64,000 nucleotides of DNA. Origin: Arthrobacter sp. SLBN-112. Its GTDB lineage: Bacteria; Actinomycetota; Actinomycetes; Actinomycetales; Micrococcaceae. The stretch's first letter is position 1. Each line of letters begins with the position of its first letter. The translations under genes were made by a program, and so were the position numbers. Below are positions 28,346 through 36,683 of the stretch, in pieces. The DNA lies in NCBI RefSeq assembly GCF_006715225.1, contig NZ_VFMU01000001.1, positions 2,046,001-2,110,000 of the forward strand. Direction: 5' to 3'. Under the pieces are notes generated by a model that was not told the DNA's origin, searched no databases, and saw only the letters and a program-made list of their open reading frames with translations.

Positions 28346-29089
28346 ATGGGAAACATGATGGCTCTGGGTAACGCCGAAACGTCCGTCCAGGCGTACGTCA
28401 GTGAACCGGCCGGACCGCCCAAGGGCGGGCTGGTGGTGGTTCATGAAGTGTGGGGCCTGGTCCGGCACACCAAGGATGTGGCAGACCGTTTCGCAGCTGA
28501 AGGCTATGTGGCGGTCGCACCGGACCTGCTTTCCGGAGCCGGTGGCGTGCCCGATCTCAGCGGGGAGCTGCAGGAGGCAGCCTTCGATCCCCAACAACGC
28601 AGCAATGCCCAGCCGCGCCTGCGGAAGCACATGGCGCCGATGCGCTCGCCGGAGTACGCCAAGCACGCCGTGGCCGCCCTGCGTGTGTGTTTCGACCATC
28701 TGGAAGGCGTGCCGGGTCTGGCGGGGCGGGTGGCCGCCACGGGATTCTGCCTGGGCGGCACCTACACCTTTTCGCTGGCCGTTGCCGAACCCAGGCTGCG
28801 GGCCGCCGTTCCGTTCTACGGCCACGCAGAGTTCAAGGATGCCGAGCTGCGAGCCATTAACTGCCCCGTCCTGGCCTTCTACGGCGAGCAGGACAGCGCG
28901 CTCATGGAGGAACTGCCCGGGCTCAAGCATCGGATGCGGGCCGCCGGTGTGGATTTCGAAGCGGTGGTGTATCCCGGAACCGGCCACGCCTTTTTCAACG
29001 ACACCAACAGGTACACCTACAACGCTGAGGCCGCCGAAGACTCATGGAGGCGTACCCTCGCATTCCTCGAGCGGAGCCTCAGCGCGTAG
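28346..29089 (+). CDS. dienelactone hydrolase family protein
   Basis: A 247-residue alpha/beta hydrolase. The nucleophile is the Cys in ATGFCLGGTYTF (GxCxGG, typical of dienelactone hydrolases). The Asp lies in LAFYGEQDSAL and the His in GTGHAFFND. These enzymes open cyclic enol-lactones in aromatic catabolism, but many paralogues have unknown substrates, and no other aromatic-degradation gene is nearby. ATG at 28346, no RBS, CATGCT 6 bases upstream. Confidence 0.9.
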   Translation: MGNMMALGNAETSVQAYVSEPAGPPKGGLVVVHEVWGLVRHTKDVADRFAAEGYVAVAPDLLSGAGGVPDLSGELQEAAFDPQQRSNAQPRLRKHMAPMRSPEYAKHAVAALRVCFDHLEGVPGLAGRVAATGFCLGGTYTFSLAVAEPRLRAAVPFYGHAEFKDAELRAINCPVLAFYGEQDSALMEELPGLKHRMRAAGVDFEAVVYPGTGHAFFNDTNRYTYNAEAAEDSWRRTLAFLERSLSA

Positions 29090-29104
29090 GCTCCCGCCGC
29101 GAGG

Positions 29105-29491
29105 TCACGGGCAGTGGTACACCTCGTGGTTGTACCCGCGGCCGTCCCTGACTTGCTGGCTGTCCTCCCGGTCCGTGCATCCGCCGATGGTTTCCGCGTA
29201 ATGCAGGCCCACTTCGATGGATACACCGTCCTGCTCGAGGCTGTGGGAGCTCATGCGCTTCCGGGTGGTGGTCCCGTCGCTCGGATCTATACCGACCCAG
29301 TTGCTGAATGTGGAGCTGGAACGGATGCCGCTCGGAGTCTGAACCGTTTGGCACACCTTTTGATTGTCCTGGCAATCGCTTGTCCTGTCGACTTCCGCGC
29401 CGCCGCTGCTGGCGGCCTGTGCGGGCGCCGCGACGGCTGCAGCAGCAAGCGCCAGGGCGGCGCCGATGAGGGTGGTGCGTTTCGTGAACAT
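29105..29491 (-). CDS. small secreted protein of unknown function
   Basis: A 128-residue protein. Signal peptide MFTKRTTLIGAALALAAAAV ending at AQA (about residue 26). The mature part is hydrophilic with four cysteines (DCQ, VCQ, GCT and the final HCP), suggesting disulphides, and ends GYNHEVYHCP. I recognise no family. It converges with the dienelactone hydrolase gene. The start at 29491 gives a clean signal peptide; longer versions are less likely. Confidence 0.7.
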   Translation of the reverse strand: MFTKRTTLIGAALALAAAAVAAPAQAASSGGAEVDRTSDCQDNQKVCQTVQTPSGIRSSSTFSNWVGIDPSDGTTTRKRMSSHSLEQDGVSIEVGLHYAETIGGCTDREDSQQVRDGRGYNHEVYHCP

Positions 29492-29587
29492 GGTGGTTTG
29501 TCCTGCCTGCCTGCCGGTGGATGGGAAGCTCCAGTGTGGCCGCTGCCCCAACCGTCCCGTAGGGCCATTGGTCCCCCAGGGGCGGCG

Positions 29588-29809
29588 TCAGCGCCGCATC
29601 CATACAGCGTTGTCCGGCTGCAGCCAGCCGTCGTGTTCCAGCGGAAATGCGCTGAAAAGGACGACGCCGGCTGGCAGCTTCACCGGTTCACTGCCCATGG
29701 CAAGCGCCACAAGGAAGCCGGGACTGCGTTCGCAGGTCAGCAGGTTCCCTGCCTCCACCCGCCAGATGGCGCCGTCGTCCGCCTCAGCCTCAGCCGGGCG
29801 GGCCGGCAA
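29588..29809 (-). pseudogene. remnant of a GH13 alpha-glucosidase C-terminal domain
   Basis: A 73-residue open frame. Its last 55 residues read like the final beta-domain (DUF3459-type) of family GH13 alpha-glucosidases: SPGFLVALAMGSEPVKLPAG, then VVLFSAFPLEHDG, then LQPDNAVWM. No catalytic barrel precedes it; upstream lies the CNNM gene, whose 3' end it overlaps by 20 bases. I read it as a relic left after deletion of a glucosidase gene. A small expressed protein is the alternative. Confidence 0.55.
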
Positions 29810-31085
29810 CGGGTGTGACCCTGACCCGGGCGATCCGCAACCGGTCCATGCTGAGGACGGTCAGGACGTATCCGGGGATCTGCACCCTGTCACCTGCCTG
29901 CGGCAGCCTGCCAAGGCGGTCCATCATGAACCCCGCCACCGTTTCGTAGTGGCCCTCAGGGAGCGCGATACCGGCGGCGGCCTTGAACTCCTGCAGGATC
30001 AGGCCGCCGTCCACATCGATGGTTCCGTTGGCCACCCTGACCCGGTCCTCGTGCTCGGCGCCGGTGTCGTATTCGTCGTAGATCTCGCCCACCAGTTCCT
30101 CCACCAGGTCCTCGAGCGTGACCACGCCGTCGGTGCCGCCATATTCATCCACCACCAGGGCGATGTGCTGGTTGGTCTTGCGCATCCGGGAAAGCGACGG
30201 AAGCACACGGTTGGTCCCGGGCAGCGGCAGGATCTCCCGGGCGATATCCCTTACAGGTGCCTGGTCCTGTGCTTCGTCCCGGGGCATCAGGTCGCGGATG
30301 TGGACGAAGCCCAGGACGTCGTCAGGGCTCCGCCCGATGACCGGGAAGCGCGAATACGGGCCATCCCGCACCATCCTGCGGGCCTCGGCAATGGTCAGCG
30401 CGCCGTCGATGAACGTCACCTCCGTGCGCGGCCGCATCACCTCCTGCAGCGTCCGGTCCCCGGCGCCGAACACATCGGCCAGGATGGTGCGGCTGTTCTC
30501 TTCGAGGAGTTCGTTCTCCGCCACCAGGTCCCACAGCTCTTCGGAACTGATGCCTTCCCGCTTGATGCGCGGGTCGCCGCCAAAGAGCCTGACCGCCGCG
30601 TCTGTCGACACGGACAGGAGCCAGATGACCGGCCGCATGGCACCCGAGAGGGCAATCAGCGGCGGGGCCAGGATTCTAGTGAACGCAACGGGCCTCTGAA
30701 GCGCAAGCCTCTTGGGGGCGAGCTCGCCCAAAACCAGGGAAAGATAAGCAACCAGCAGGGTCATGCCGATGACGGACACGGGCCCGGCCGCCGCGCCCAA
30801 CCCGACGGCTTCGAGGAGGGGCACGACGGCGGGCGCGATCGCCGAGGCGCCATAGGCTGCCGAGAAAAAACCGGACAGGGTCACGCCAATCTGCACGGTG
30901 GAGAGGAAGCGGTTGGGGTTGCGGGCAAGGGCGGCCGTCCGGGCGCCGGTGTCCCCGGATCTCTCGATGCGGCGCACCTGGCTCTCGCGCAGGGATACCA
31001 GTGCCATCTCCGCCGCCGCGAACACCCCGCCCAGCAGCACGAAACCGAGAACCAAAGCGATATTAACCAGGGCGCCGCTGTCCAT
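29790..31085 (-). CDS. CNNM/CorC-type transporter (hemolysin C family)
   Basis: A 431-residue membrane protein. The N-terminal DUF21 domain has about four hydrophobic segments (LVNIALVLGFVLLGGVFAA; QIGVTLSGFFSAAYG; LVAYLSLVLGELAPKRLAL). Two CBS domains follow (MRPRTEVTFIDG; VVDEYGGTDGVVTLEDLVEE) and a C-terminal CorC_HlyC domain. Family members carry Mg2+/Co2+. A TAAGGT hexamer lies 6 bases before the ATG with no RBS, suggesting a leaderless message. Confidence 0.92.
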   Translation of the reverse strand: MDSGALVNIALVLGFVLLGGVFAAAEMALVSLRESQVRRIERSGDTGARTAALARNPNRFLSTVQIGVTLSGFFSAAYGASAIAPAVVPLLEAVGLGAAAGPVSVIGMTLLVAYLSLVLGELAPKRLALQRPVAFTRILAPPLIALSGAMRPVIWLLSVSTDAAVRLFGGDPRIKREGISSEELWDLVAENELLEENSRTILADVFGAGDRTLQEVMRPRTEVTFIDGALTIAEARRMVRDGPYSRFPVIGRSPDDVLGFVHIRDLMPRDEAQDQAPVRDIAREILPLPGTNRVLPSLSRMRKTNQHIALVVDEYGGTDGVVTLEDLVEELVGEIYDEYDTGAEHEDRVRVANGTIDVDGGLILQEFKAAAGIALPEGHYETVAGFMMDRLGRLPQAGDRVQIPGYVLTVLSMDRLRIARVRVTPVAGPPG

Positions 31086-31091
31086 GAGACG

Positions 31092-31097
31092 ACCTTA
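31092..31097 (-). promoter_or_regulatory. candidate -10 element of a leaderless transcript
   Basis: Minus-strand TAAGGT ends 6 bases before the ATG at 31085. Confidence 0.5.
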
Positions 31098-31135
31098 CCC
31101 AGCCGCGGAACCGCTGGCGCGTTCTGGGCCCGGCG

Positions 31136-31894
31136 TCAGGAGGCTACGGAGCGGGGCCGGAGCCGGAGCGCCTGCATGCCGCCGTCGACAGCCAGGTCCA
31201 CGCCCGTGGTTGACCCGGCGAGCGGGCTGGCCAGGTAGGTGATGGCTGCAGCGACCTCCTCCGGGCATACCAGCCGGCCGTGCGGCTGGCGGGCCTCGAG
31301 CGCGGCACGCTCAGCCTGGGGGTCTGCCGCCGCGGACAGCAGCCGGCCGATCCACGGAGTGTCAGCGGTGCCCGGGTTTACGCAATTGACCCTGATCCCT
31401 TCCTGCAGGTGGTCGGCAGCCATGGCCAGGGTGAGTGACAGCACGGCGCCCTTGGTGGCACTGTACAGGGCCCGTTGCGGGAGCCCTGCCGTGGCCGCAA
31501 TGGAGCAGGTGTTGACGATGGCAGCATGCTCCGATTGCCGCAGGTACGGCAGGGCGGCCCGTGAGACGCGGACCATTCCCAGCACATTGATATCGAACAC
31601 ACGGTGCCACTCGTCGTCGTCGTTGGATTCAATGGTGCCCTGCGCGCCCACGCCGGCGTTGTTGGCCAGGATGTCGATCCCGCCCAGGCGCTCTGCAGCC
31701 GCCTGTACCGCCCGGCGGACAGAGCCATCATCGGAGACGTCGCAGTGGAGTGCCGTGAGCCCTTCCGGCGCCTGTTCGGGGCGGAGGTCCAGAACGGCGA
31801 CGGCGGCGCCGCGCTCCTGCAGCAGCTGGGCCGTTGCGGCCCCTATTCCGGAGGCTCCTCCGGTGACGATTGCCTTGAGTCCCGCAAACTCCAT
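31136..31894 (-). CDS. SDR oxidoreductase, probable 2-keto-3-deoxy-L-fuconate 4-dehydrogenase
   Basis: A 252-residue short-chain dehydrogenase. The cofactor motif is VTGGASGIGAATA; NNAGVG follows; the active site is Ser in CSIAA and YSATK. The adjacent fuconate dehydratase would make 2-keto-3-deoxy-L-fuconate and the FAH protein would cleave its 4-keto form, so this SDR is the expected oxidising step. An L-fucose dehydrogenase role is the alternative, although the aldo/keto reductase in the operon fills that place. It is the last gene of the catabolic arm. Confidence 0.85.
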   Translation of the reverse strand: MEFAGLKAIVTGGASGIGAATAQLLQERGAAVAVLDLRPEQAPEGLTALHCDVSDDGSVRRAVQAAAERLGGIDILANNAGVGAQGTIESNDDDEWHRVFDINVLGMVRVSRAALPYLRQSEHAAIVNTCSIAATAGLPQRALYSATKGAVLSLTLAMAADHLQEGIRVNCVNPGTADTPWIGRLLSAAADPQAERAALEARQPHGRLVCPEEVAAAITYLASPLAGSTTGVDLAVDGGMQALRLRPRSVAS

Positions 31895-31921
31895 TGTCTG
31901 GTCCTTTCGTGGTTGGGCTGG

Positions 31922-32767
31922 CTAGCCCTGGAAGAATTCCTGGCGCTGGCGGCCGAGTCCGGCTACTTCAATTTCGACGACGTCCCCGGCCTTCAGATAG
32001 GGGAAGCGCCCGGACAGGGCCACGCCCTCCGGAGTGCCGGTGCAGATCAGGTCTCCCGGCTCAAGGACCAGGAACTGGCTGAGGTCGTAGATCACCTGGT
32101 TCACCCCAAAGATCAGGTCACGGGTGGAGGAGTCCTGGCGGATGTCGCCGTTGACCCAGCTCCGCAGCTGCAGGTCGCCGGCATCCACTTCGTCCGGGGT
32201 TACCAGGTACGGGCCGGTGGGGCAGAACCCGGCGCAGCTCTTTCCCTTGGACCACTGGCCGCCTGATACCTCCAGCTGGAAGGTTCGCTCGGAGAGGTCG
32301 TTGACCGTGACATAGCCGGCGATGTGGTCGCGGGCCTGCTCGGGGGATTCCAGGTAGGAAGCCCGCCGTCCAATGACCACTCCCAGCTCCACCTCCCAGT
32401 CCGTCTTGCTGGAACCGCGGGGGATCGCCACTGCATCGAACGGGCCGGCCACGGTGTTGGGGGCCTTGTGGAAGATGATGGGTACTGATGGGGGAGCGGA
32501 CCCTGACTCGGCCGCGTGCGCCGCATAGTTCATGCCCACGCAGATGATCGATGACGGCCTGGCGATCGGGGCGCCGATCCGGACACCCTCAACGTCAATC
32601 TCTGCCAGTTCCCCCGCCGCAAGGGCCGCCGCTGCCCGCCCCGGCCCGTCGGACTCCCAGAAACCGGCGTCGATGTCCGCCGCCACCTGTTCAAGGGAGT
32701 AGTACTTCTTCTCATGCAGCAGGGCGGGCACTTCCTTGCCCGGGTCGCCGATGCGTGCAAATTGCAT
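31922..32767 (-). CDS. fumarylacetoacetate hydrolase family, probable 2,4-diketo-3-deoxy-L-fuconate hydrolase
   Basis: A 281-residue FAH-superfamily protein. The catalytic domain shows CVGMNYAAHAAES, the metal-binding Glu pair in VELGVVIG, and the C-terminal DLICTGTPEGVAL. In the non-phosphorylating L-fucose route this enzyme cleaves 2,4-diketo-3-deoxy-L-fuconate to pyruvate and L-lactate. The assignment rests on the operon; the fold is certain. It sits 27 bases upstream of the SDR gene. Confidence 0.87.
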   Translation of the reverse strand: MQFARIGDPGKEVPALLHEKKYYSLEQVAADIDAGFWESDGPGRAAAALAAGELAEIDVEGVRIGAPIARPSSIICVGMNYAAHAAESGSAPPSVPIIFHKAPNTVAGPFDAVAIPRGSSKTDWEVELGVVIGRRASYLESPEQARDHIAGYVTVNDLSERTFQLEVSGGQWSKGKSCAGFCPTGPYLVTPDEVDAGDLQLRSWVNGDIRQDSSTRDLIFGVNQVIYDLSQFLVLEPGDLICTGTPEGVALSGRFPYLKAGDVVEIEVAGLGRQRQEFFQG

Positions 32768-32809
32768 GGTTCTTCTTTCGTCAATTGGGGTGTTGTTGGT
32801 TGTCGGGAG

Positions 32810-33781
32810 TTAGATGATCAGGCCGCGGTGGCGCAGGTCAGCCCACAGTTGGTCCGGGACGGCCCTCGATGCCAGATCGAGGTTTTGCTTCACCTGTTCC
32901 GGCGTCCGCATGCCCAGGACCACGCTTGTTACGGCGGGGTGTTGGTACGGGTACTGGAGGGCGGCCGCGGGGAGTGTGGTTCCGTGTGATTCGCAGATGT
33001 CCGCGAGCAGGTTGGCGCGGTCCAGAAGCTCCTGCGGGGCTGGTGCATAGTTGTAGGTGGCGTCGCGGGCCGGACGGTCCTTGGACAGCAGGCCGGAGTT
33101 GAAGACCCCCACGTTCACCACCCCCACCTCGCGCTCCAGGCACGCCGGCAGCAGGTCCCGGGCCGCGCCCTGCTCAAGGAGCGTGTACCGGCCCGCCAGC
33201 ATGATCACATCGATGTCTGTCTCGGTGACGAAACGGGTGAGCATTTCGGATTGGTTCATGCCTGCGCCCCAGGCACCGATGACGCCCTCATCCCTGAGGG
33301 CGGACAGGGTGGGTGCGGCGCCGTTGACGGCCTCGGTCCAGTAGTCGTCAGGGTCGTGGATGTAGACGACGTCGATCCGGTCGGTACCCAGCCGCTGCAG
33401 GCTTTCCTCGATGGAGCGCAGCACTCCGTCCCGGGAGTAATCGCGGACCCGGGCCAGGTCGTCGGGAACGTCGAACCCCTCGCTGTCCTTTCCGTTCGGG
33501 GAGGGATTGGGCCGCAGCAGGCGCCCCACCTTGGTGCTGAGCACATAGCTGCTGCGGTCCTGGCCGGCGAGGGCTTTTCCCAGGCGGTGTTCGGAAAGTC
33601 CCAGCCCGTAGTGCGGTGCTGTGTCGAAGTACCGGACGCCACCCTCCCAGGCTGCTTCGACGGCGTCGATCGCCTCCTGTTCCGGCACTGGCCGGTACAG
33701 GTTGCCGATGGGGGCGCCCCCGAACCCGAGGACGGGCAGACGCACGGCAGTGCCGGGAATGGTGCGGGTTTCTGTTTGCAT
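32810..33781 (-). CDS. aldo/keto reductase, probable L-fucose 1-dehydrogenase
   Basis: A 323-residue protein of the D-threo-aldose/L-fucose dehydrogenase branch of aldo/keto reductases. LGFGGAPIGNLYRPVPEQEA opens the barrel; catalytic Asp/Tyr are in YFDTAPHYGLGLSEHRLG, Lys in VLSTKVGRLL and His in VVYIHDPDDYW. It would oxidise L-fucose to L-fuconolactone with NAD(P)+. It lies 2 bases from the lactonase gene stop, as part of the same operon. Confidence 0.88.
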   Translation of the reverse strand: MQTETRTIPGTAVRLPVLGFGGAPIGNLYRPVPEQEAIDAVEAAWEGGVRYFDTAPHYGLGLSEHRLGKALAGQDRSSYVLSTKVGRLLRPNPSPNGKDSEGFDVPDDLARVRDYSRDGVLRSIEESLQRLGTDRIDVVYIHDPDDYWTEAVNGAAPTLSALRDEGVIGAWGAGMNQSEMLTRFVTETDIDVIMLAGRYTLLEQGAARDLLPACLEREVGVVNVGVFNSGLLSKDRPARDATYNYAPAPQELLDRANLLADICESHGTTLPAAALQYPYQHPAVTSVVLGMRTPEQVKQNLDLASRAVPDQLWADLRHRGLII

Positions 33782-33783
33782 GG

Positions 33784-34680
33784 TTAGTCTTTCTCTTCTT
33801 CCGTTTTTTCCGGACCTCGGACAGCCTCCAGCCGGTAAACGCGAACTGCGGTTCCATGTGCCACGGCCTCGCGCTCGCTTGCTGATGCGCCGGTCATCGC
33901 CTGCTCCACCGTGGTGATCCAGTCCTGGTACCCGGCCGGTTCCGTGAGGGAGACGGGGCAGTCGCTGCCGATCATGCAGCGCTCCGCACCGAAGAGATTC
34001 AGCGTCTCCTGGATGAACGGCAGTGCCTGGGGCGCCACGGCACGATTCGGAGCCGCTTCCGCGCCGGCACCGGAGATTTTGACGACGACATTGTCACACC
34101 CGGCCAGCTCCTGCATGCCGTTGCGCCAGGCCCCGAGCTCCCCGCTGGCGACGGGTGGCTTGCCCATGTGGTCCAGCACGATCTCCAACCCGGGCACGCT
34201 GCGGGCAAATTCCGCCAGGGCTCCCAGCTGCCGGGCGCGGACGCACGCGTCGAAAACCAGTCCGGCGCCGGCCACCTGACGTGCTCCCGCCAAGGTGGCC
34301 GGGTGCAGCATGAAGGAATCGTCCCGGTCATGGAACAGCTGCCGCACCCCGCGGACCAGGGGCCGTTCCAGCAGTTGCCCCAGGTCCTGCGCGACGGCGT
34401 CGCCCCGGCTGATGGGGGCGAACGCCACAATCCCGGCCAGCTGGGGCCAGTCCGTCAGAAGGCCTGCCACCCAGTCGACTTCCTTCAGCGCCTGGTCATC
34501 ACGGCAGTCGGCCTGCACAAAGACGGCCGCCCGCGTGTTGAGCGGCGTGTGGGGGAGGTCCCTTGGCAGGAAAGGCTTGTTCAGCGCAGGAGCACCGCCC
34601 AGCCAGGCATAGTCCAGCACTGCCGGATCCCAGACGTGGACGTGCGAGTCAACCACCTGCATGGAAGGCTCCGCCATCAC
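33784..34680 (-). CDS. amidohydrolase-family L-fuconolactonase
   Basis: A 298-residue TIM-barrel amidohydrolase of the COG3618 type. The metal ligands are in VVDSHVHVWDP; VFVQADC, EIVLDHMGKPP and MIGSDCPVS mark later strands. Lactonases of this group open L-fucono-1,5-lactone to L-fuconate, the step between the dehydrogenase and the dehydratase encoded on either side. It overlaps fucU by 4 bases. Confidence 0.88.
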   Translation of the reverse strand: MMAEPSMQVVDSHVHVWDPAVLDYAWLGGAPALNKPFLPRDLPHTPLNTRAAVFVQADCRDDQALKEVDWVAGLLTDWPQLAGIVAFAPISRGDAVAQDLGQLLERPLVRGVRQLFHDRDDSFMLHPATLAGARQVAGAGLVFDACVRARQLGALAEFARSVPGLEIVLDHMGKPPVASGELGAWRNGMQELAGCDNVVVKISGAGAEAAPNRAVAPQALPFIQETLNLFGAERCMIGSDCPVSLTEPAGYQDWITTVEQAMTGASASEREAVAHGTAVRVYRLEAVRGPEKTEEEKD

Positions 34681-35105
34681 GCCGTGCCCTCGGGCCGCAC
34701 CCCGATGGTCAGCAGCAGGTTGGCGTAGTGCCGGGTGTCGCCGCTGGCGATGACGACGGCGACGCTGGGCGAGCGCGCGGCGTCGTAAAAGTCGAAGCGC
34801 TGGTGGGAAGTGATGGGAACGTGTGCGCCCAGTGCCCTTTCGTAGCCTTTGACTGCTTCTGTCCAGTTTCCGTCCGGGGGTGTCATGACCGCGGCGGCTT
34901 CGAGCGGGACGGCATCGATCAGTACTTCCAGGATCTGGTCGATGGTCAGCAGGCCGGGCCTCAGGTTAAGGGCAATCCGCCGGGCAGCTTCAGGGGCGCC
35001 GGTATTGTGCGGGTAGTTGGCGTCAGCCAGGAGGATCTGCGAGCCGTGCCCGGATTCGGCGAGGGCCGCCAGCAGGCCCGGGTGCGTGAGGGTGTAGTTG
35101 ATCAT
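34677..35105 (-). CDS. fucU: L-fucose mutarotase, RbsD/FucU family
   Basis: A 142-residue protein. GHGSQILLADANYP carries the catalytic His/Asp region of RbsD/FucU proteins, and RFDFYDAARSPSVAVVIASG is the late motif. It interconverts alpha and beta anomers of L-fucose in the cytoplasm, feeding the dehydrogenase. It overlaps its neighbours by 4 bases on both sides, so it is translationally coupled within the operon. Confidence 0.9.
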   Translation of the reverse strand: MINYTLTHPGLLAALAESGHGSQILLADANYPHNTGAPEAARRIALNLRPGLLTIDQILEVLIDAVPLEAAAVMTPPDGNWTEAVKGYERALGAHVPITSHQRFDFYDAARSPSVAVVIASGDTRHYANLLLTIGVRPEGTA

Positions 35106-36499
35106 GCCTGTTCCCCTACCCTTTTCCCGGTCTGTGCCCTCGCGAAGGCAACACCGCGGTCAGAGTGCGCGGACCCCCAGGCCTGTTCCGTCCGGCCGGC
35201 GTCGGTGCCGGCCCAGTATCTGCCCCGGGGGAAGGAGTAGTCCTGCAGTGTCTGCTCCTTCAGCTCCGACGAATACCCCGGGTTCGTCGGCATAACGTAG
35301 GCGCCGTCCCTGATGATGCACGGGTCCACAAAGTGCTCGTGCAGATGATCCACGAATTCCGTCACCCTTCCGGTCAGGTCTCCGGAGATGGCAATGAAGT
35401 CGAAAATGGACAGATGCTGGACGAGTTCGCACAGCCCCACTCCGCCGGCATGTGGGCAGACCGGGATGCCGAACTTGGCCGCCATCAGTTGGACGGCCAG
35501 TACTTCGTTAACACTGGCGAGCCGGCAGGCGTCCAGTTGGCAATAGTCGATCGCCCCGGCCTGGAAGAGCTGCTTGAAGAGCACCCTGTTCATTCCGTGT
35601 TCTCCGGTGGCCACCCCGATCGGTTGGACCGCCCTGCGGATTTCGGCGTGGCCCAGGATGTCATCCGGGCTGGTGGGCTCCTCGATCCACAGGGGATTAA
35701 ATTCAGCCAGTTGCTTTACCCAGTCAATCGCCTGGGGAACATCCCAGACCTGGTTCGCATCGATCATCAAGTTCCCTTCGTGTCCTATGACCTCGCGGGC
35801 GATGCCGAGGCGTCGGATGTCGTCCTCCAGGGAGGCGCCGACCTTGAGCTTGATGTGGCGGTACCCCTGATCCACAGCCTCCTGGCAGAGCCGGCGGAGC
35901 TTCTCGTCGGAGTACCCGAGCCAACCGGCGGATGTGGTGTAGCACGGGTATCCGTCGTGGGTTAGCTGGCGGAGCCGTTCGCCCCTGGTCGGGGCGAGGC
36001 TGGCCAAGAGGTTCAATGCTTCGTCCCGGGTGAGGGCGTCCGAGAGATAAGTGAGGTCGGCAGCATCAGTTATCTGTTCCGGGGTCATGTCGACCAGGAA
36101 CCGCCACAGCGGTTTGCCTGCCCGCCGCGCCGCCATGTCCCATACGGCGTTCATCACGGCACCAAGCGCGAGGTGCTCCACGCCCTTTTCGGGTCCGAGC
36201 CAGCGGAGCTGGGAATCGCGCTTTAGGTTTCGATATGTCTCTCCGAGGTCGCCGCAGATTCCGTCGGCGTCCAGTCCCACAAGAGGGCGGGCCCGGAGCT
36301 CCATGGCGGCGGCGCAGACTTCATTGCCGCGGCCGATGGTGAAGGTAAACCCGCATCCGTACACTTGGGGGTCGTCGGTCTTCAAGACAATGTAGGCGGC
36401 GGAATAGTCGGCATCGTGGTTCATGGCGTCCGACCCGTCGGCCGAGAGCGACGTTGGAAAGCGGACGTCGAACACGTCAAATCCGGTGATATGTGGCAA
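35102..36499 (-). CDS. L-fuconate dehydratase, enolase superfamily
   Basis: A 465-residue protein. ITGFDVFDVRFPTSLSADGS and DYSAAYIVLKTD are characteristic of L-fuconate dehydratases. The barrel carries the base Lys in HIKLKVGAS, metal ligands in LMIDANQVWDV, WIEEPTSPDD and ATGEHG, and the HAGGVGLCE end motif. It converts L-fuconate to 2-keto-3-deoxy-L-fuconate. Start TTG at 36499 was chosen: GGAGG lies 7 bases upstream, and the longer frame to 36616 adds sequence unlike the family. First gene of the catabolic arm. Confidence 0.92.
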   Translation of the reverse strand: MPHITGFDVFDVRFPTSLSADGSDAMNHDADYSAAYIVLKTDDPQVYGCGFTFTIGRGNEVCAAAMELRARPLVGLDADGICGDLGETYRNLKRDSQLRWLGPEKGVEHLALGAVMNAVWDMAARRAGKPLWRFLVDMTPEQITDAADLTYLSDALTRDEALNLLASLAPTRGERLRQLTHDGYPCYTTSAGWLGYSDEKLRRLCQEAVDQGYRHIKLKVGASLEDDIRRLGIAREVIGHEGNLMIDANQVWDVPQAIDWVKQLAEFNPLWIEEPTSPDDILGHAEIRRAVQPIGVATGEHGMNRVLFKQLFQAGAIDYCQLDACRLASVNEVLAVQLMAAKFGIPVCPHAGGVGLCELVQHLSIFDFIAISGDLTGRVTEFVDHLHEHFVDPCIIRDGAYVMPTNPGYSSELKEQTLQDYSFPRGRYWAGTDAGRTEQAWGSAHSDRGVAFARAQTGKRVGEQA

Positions 36500-36555
36500 G
36501 GTGAATCCTCCAGATTGAGGCTGCGAGGATGACGCTCCAGCAGCGATGCGAGCAT

Positions 36556-36564
36556 CATCTGATG
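36556..36564. promoter_or_regulatory. palindromic operator candidate 1, fucose locus
   Basis: CATC-T-GATG, flanked by AT-rich sequence, 57 bases before the fuconate dehydratase start. Confidence 0.55.
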
Positions 36565-36566
36565 TA

Positions 36567-36579
36567 TTTGGAAGTATTT
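36567..36579 (+). repeat. 13-base element shared by both fucose promoters, copy 1
   Basis: TTTGGAAGTATTT; the exact reverse complement occurs at 37490-37502, in front of the ABC importer operon. Probably a regulator or promoter element. Confidence 0.6.
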
Positions 36580-36618
36580 GATGAGAATATAGGAGCAAAG
36601 CCCTTTTTCCAAGCAATA

Positions 36619-36627
36619 CATCGGATG
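36619..36627. promoter_or_regulatory. palindromic operator candidate 2, fucose locus
   Basis: CATC-G-GATG, 57 bases before the GntR gene start; same half-sites as 36556-36564. Confidence 0.55.
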
Positions 36628-36683
36628 AAAGTGGATTGGTGAGTGGAAGCTCAGACTACGGAGCAACAAGAAAGGCGGCTGTC

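Noticed and set aside
29364..31238. 624-residue plus-strand open frame
   Set aside because: Antisense to the CNNM/CorC gene, which has clear CBS and DUF21 motifs.
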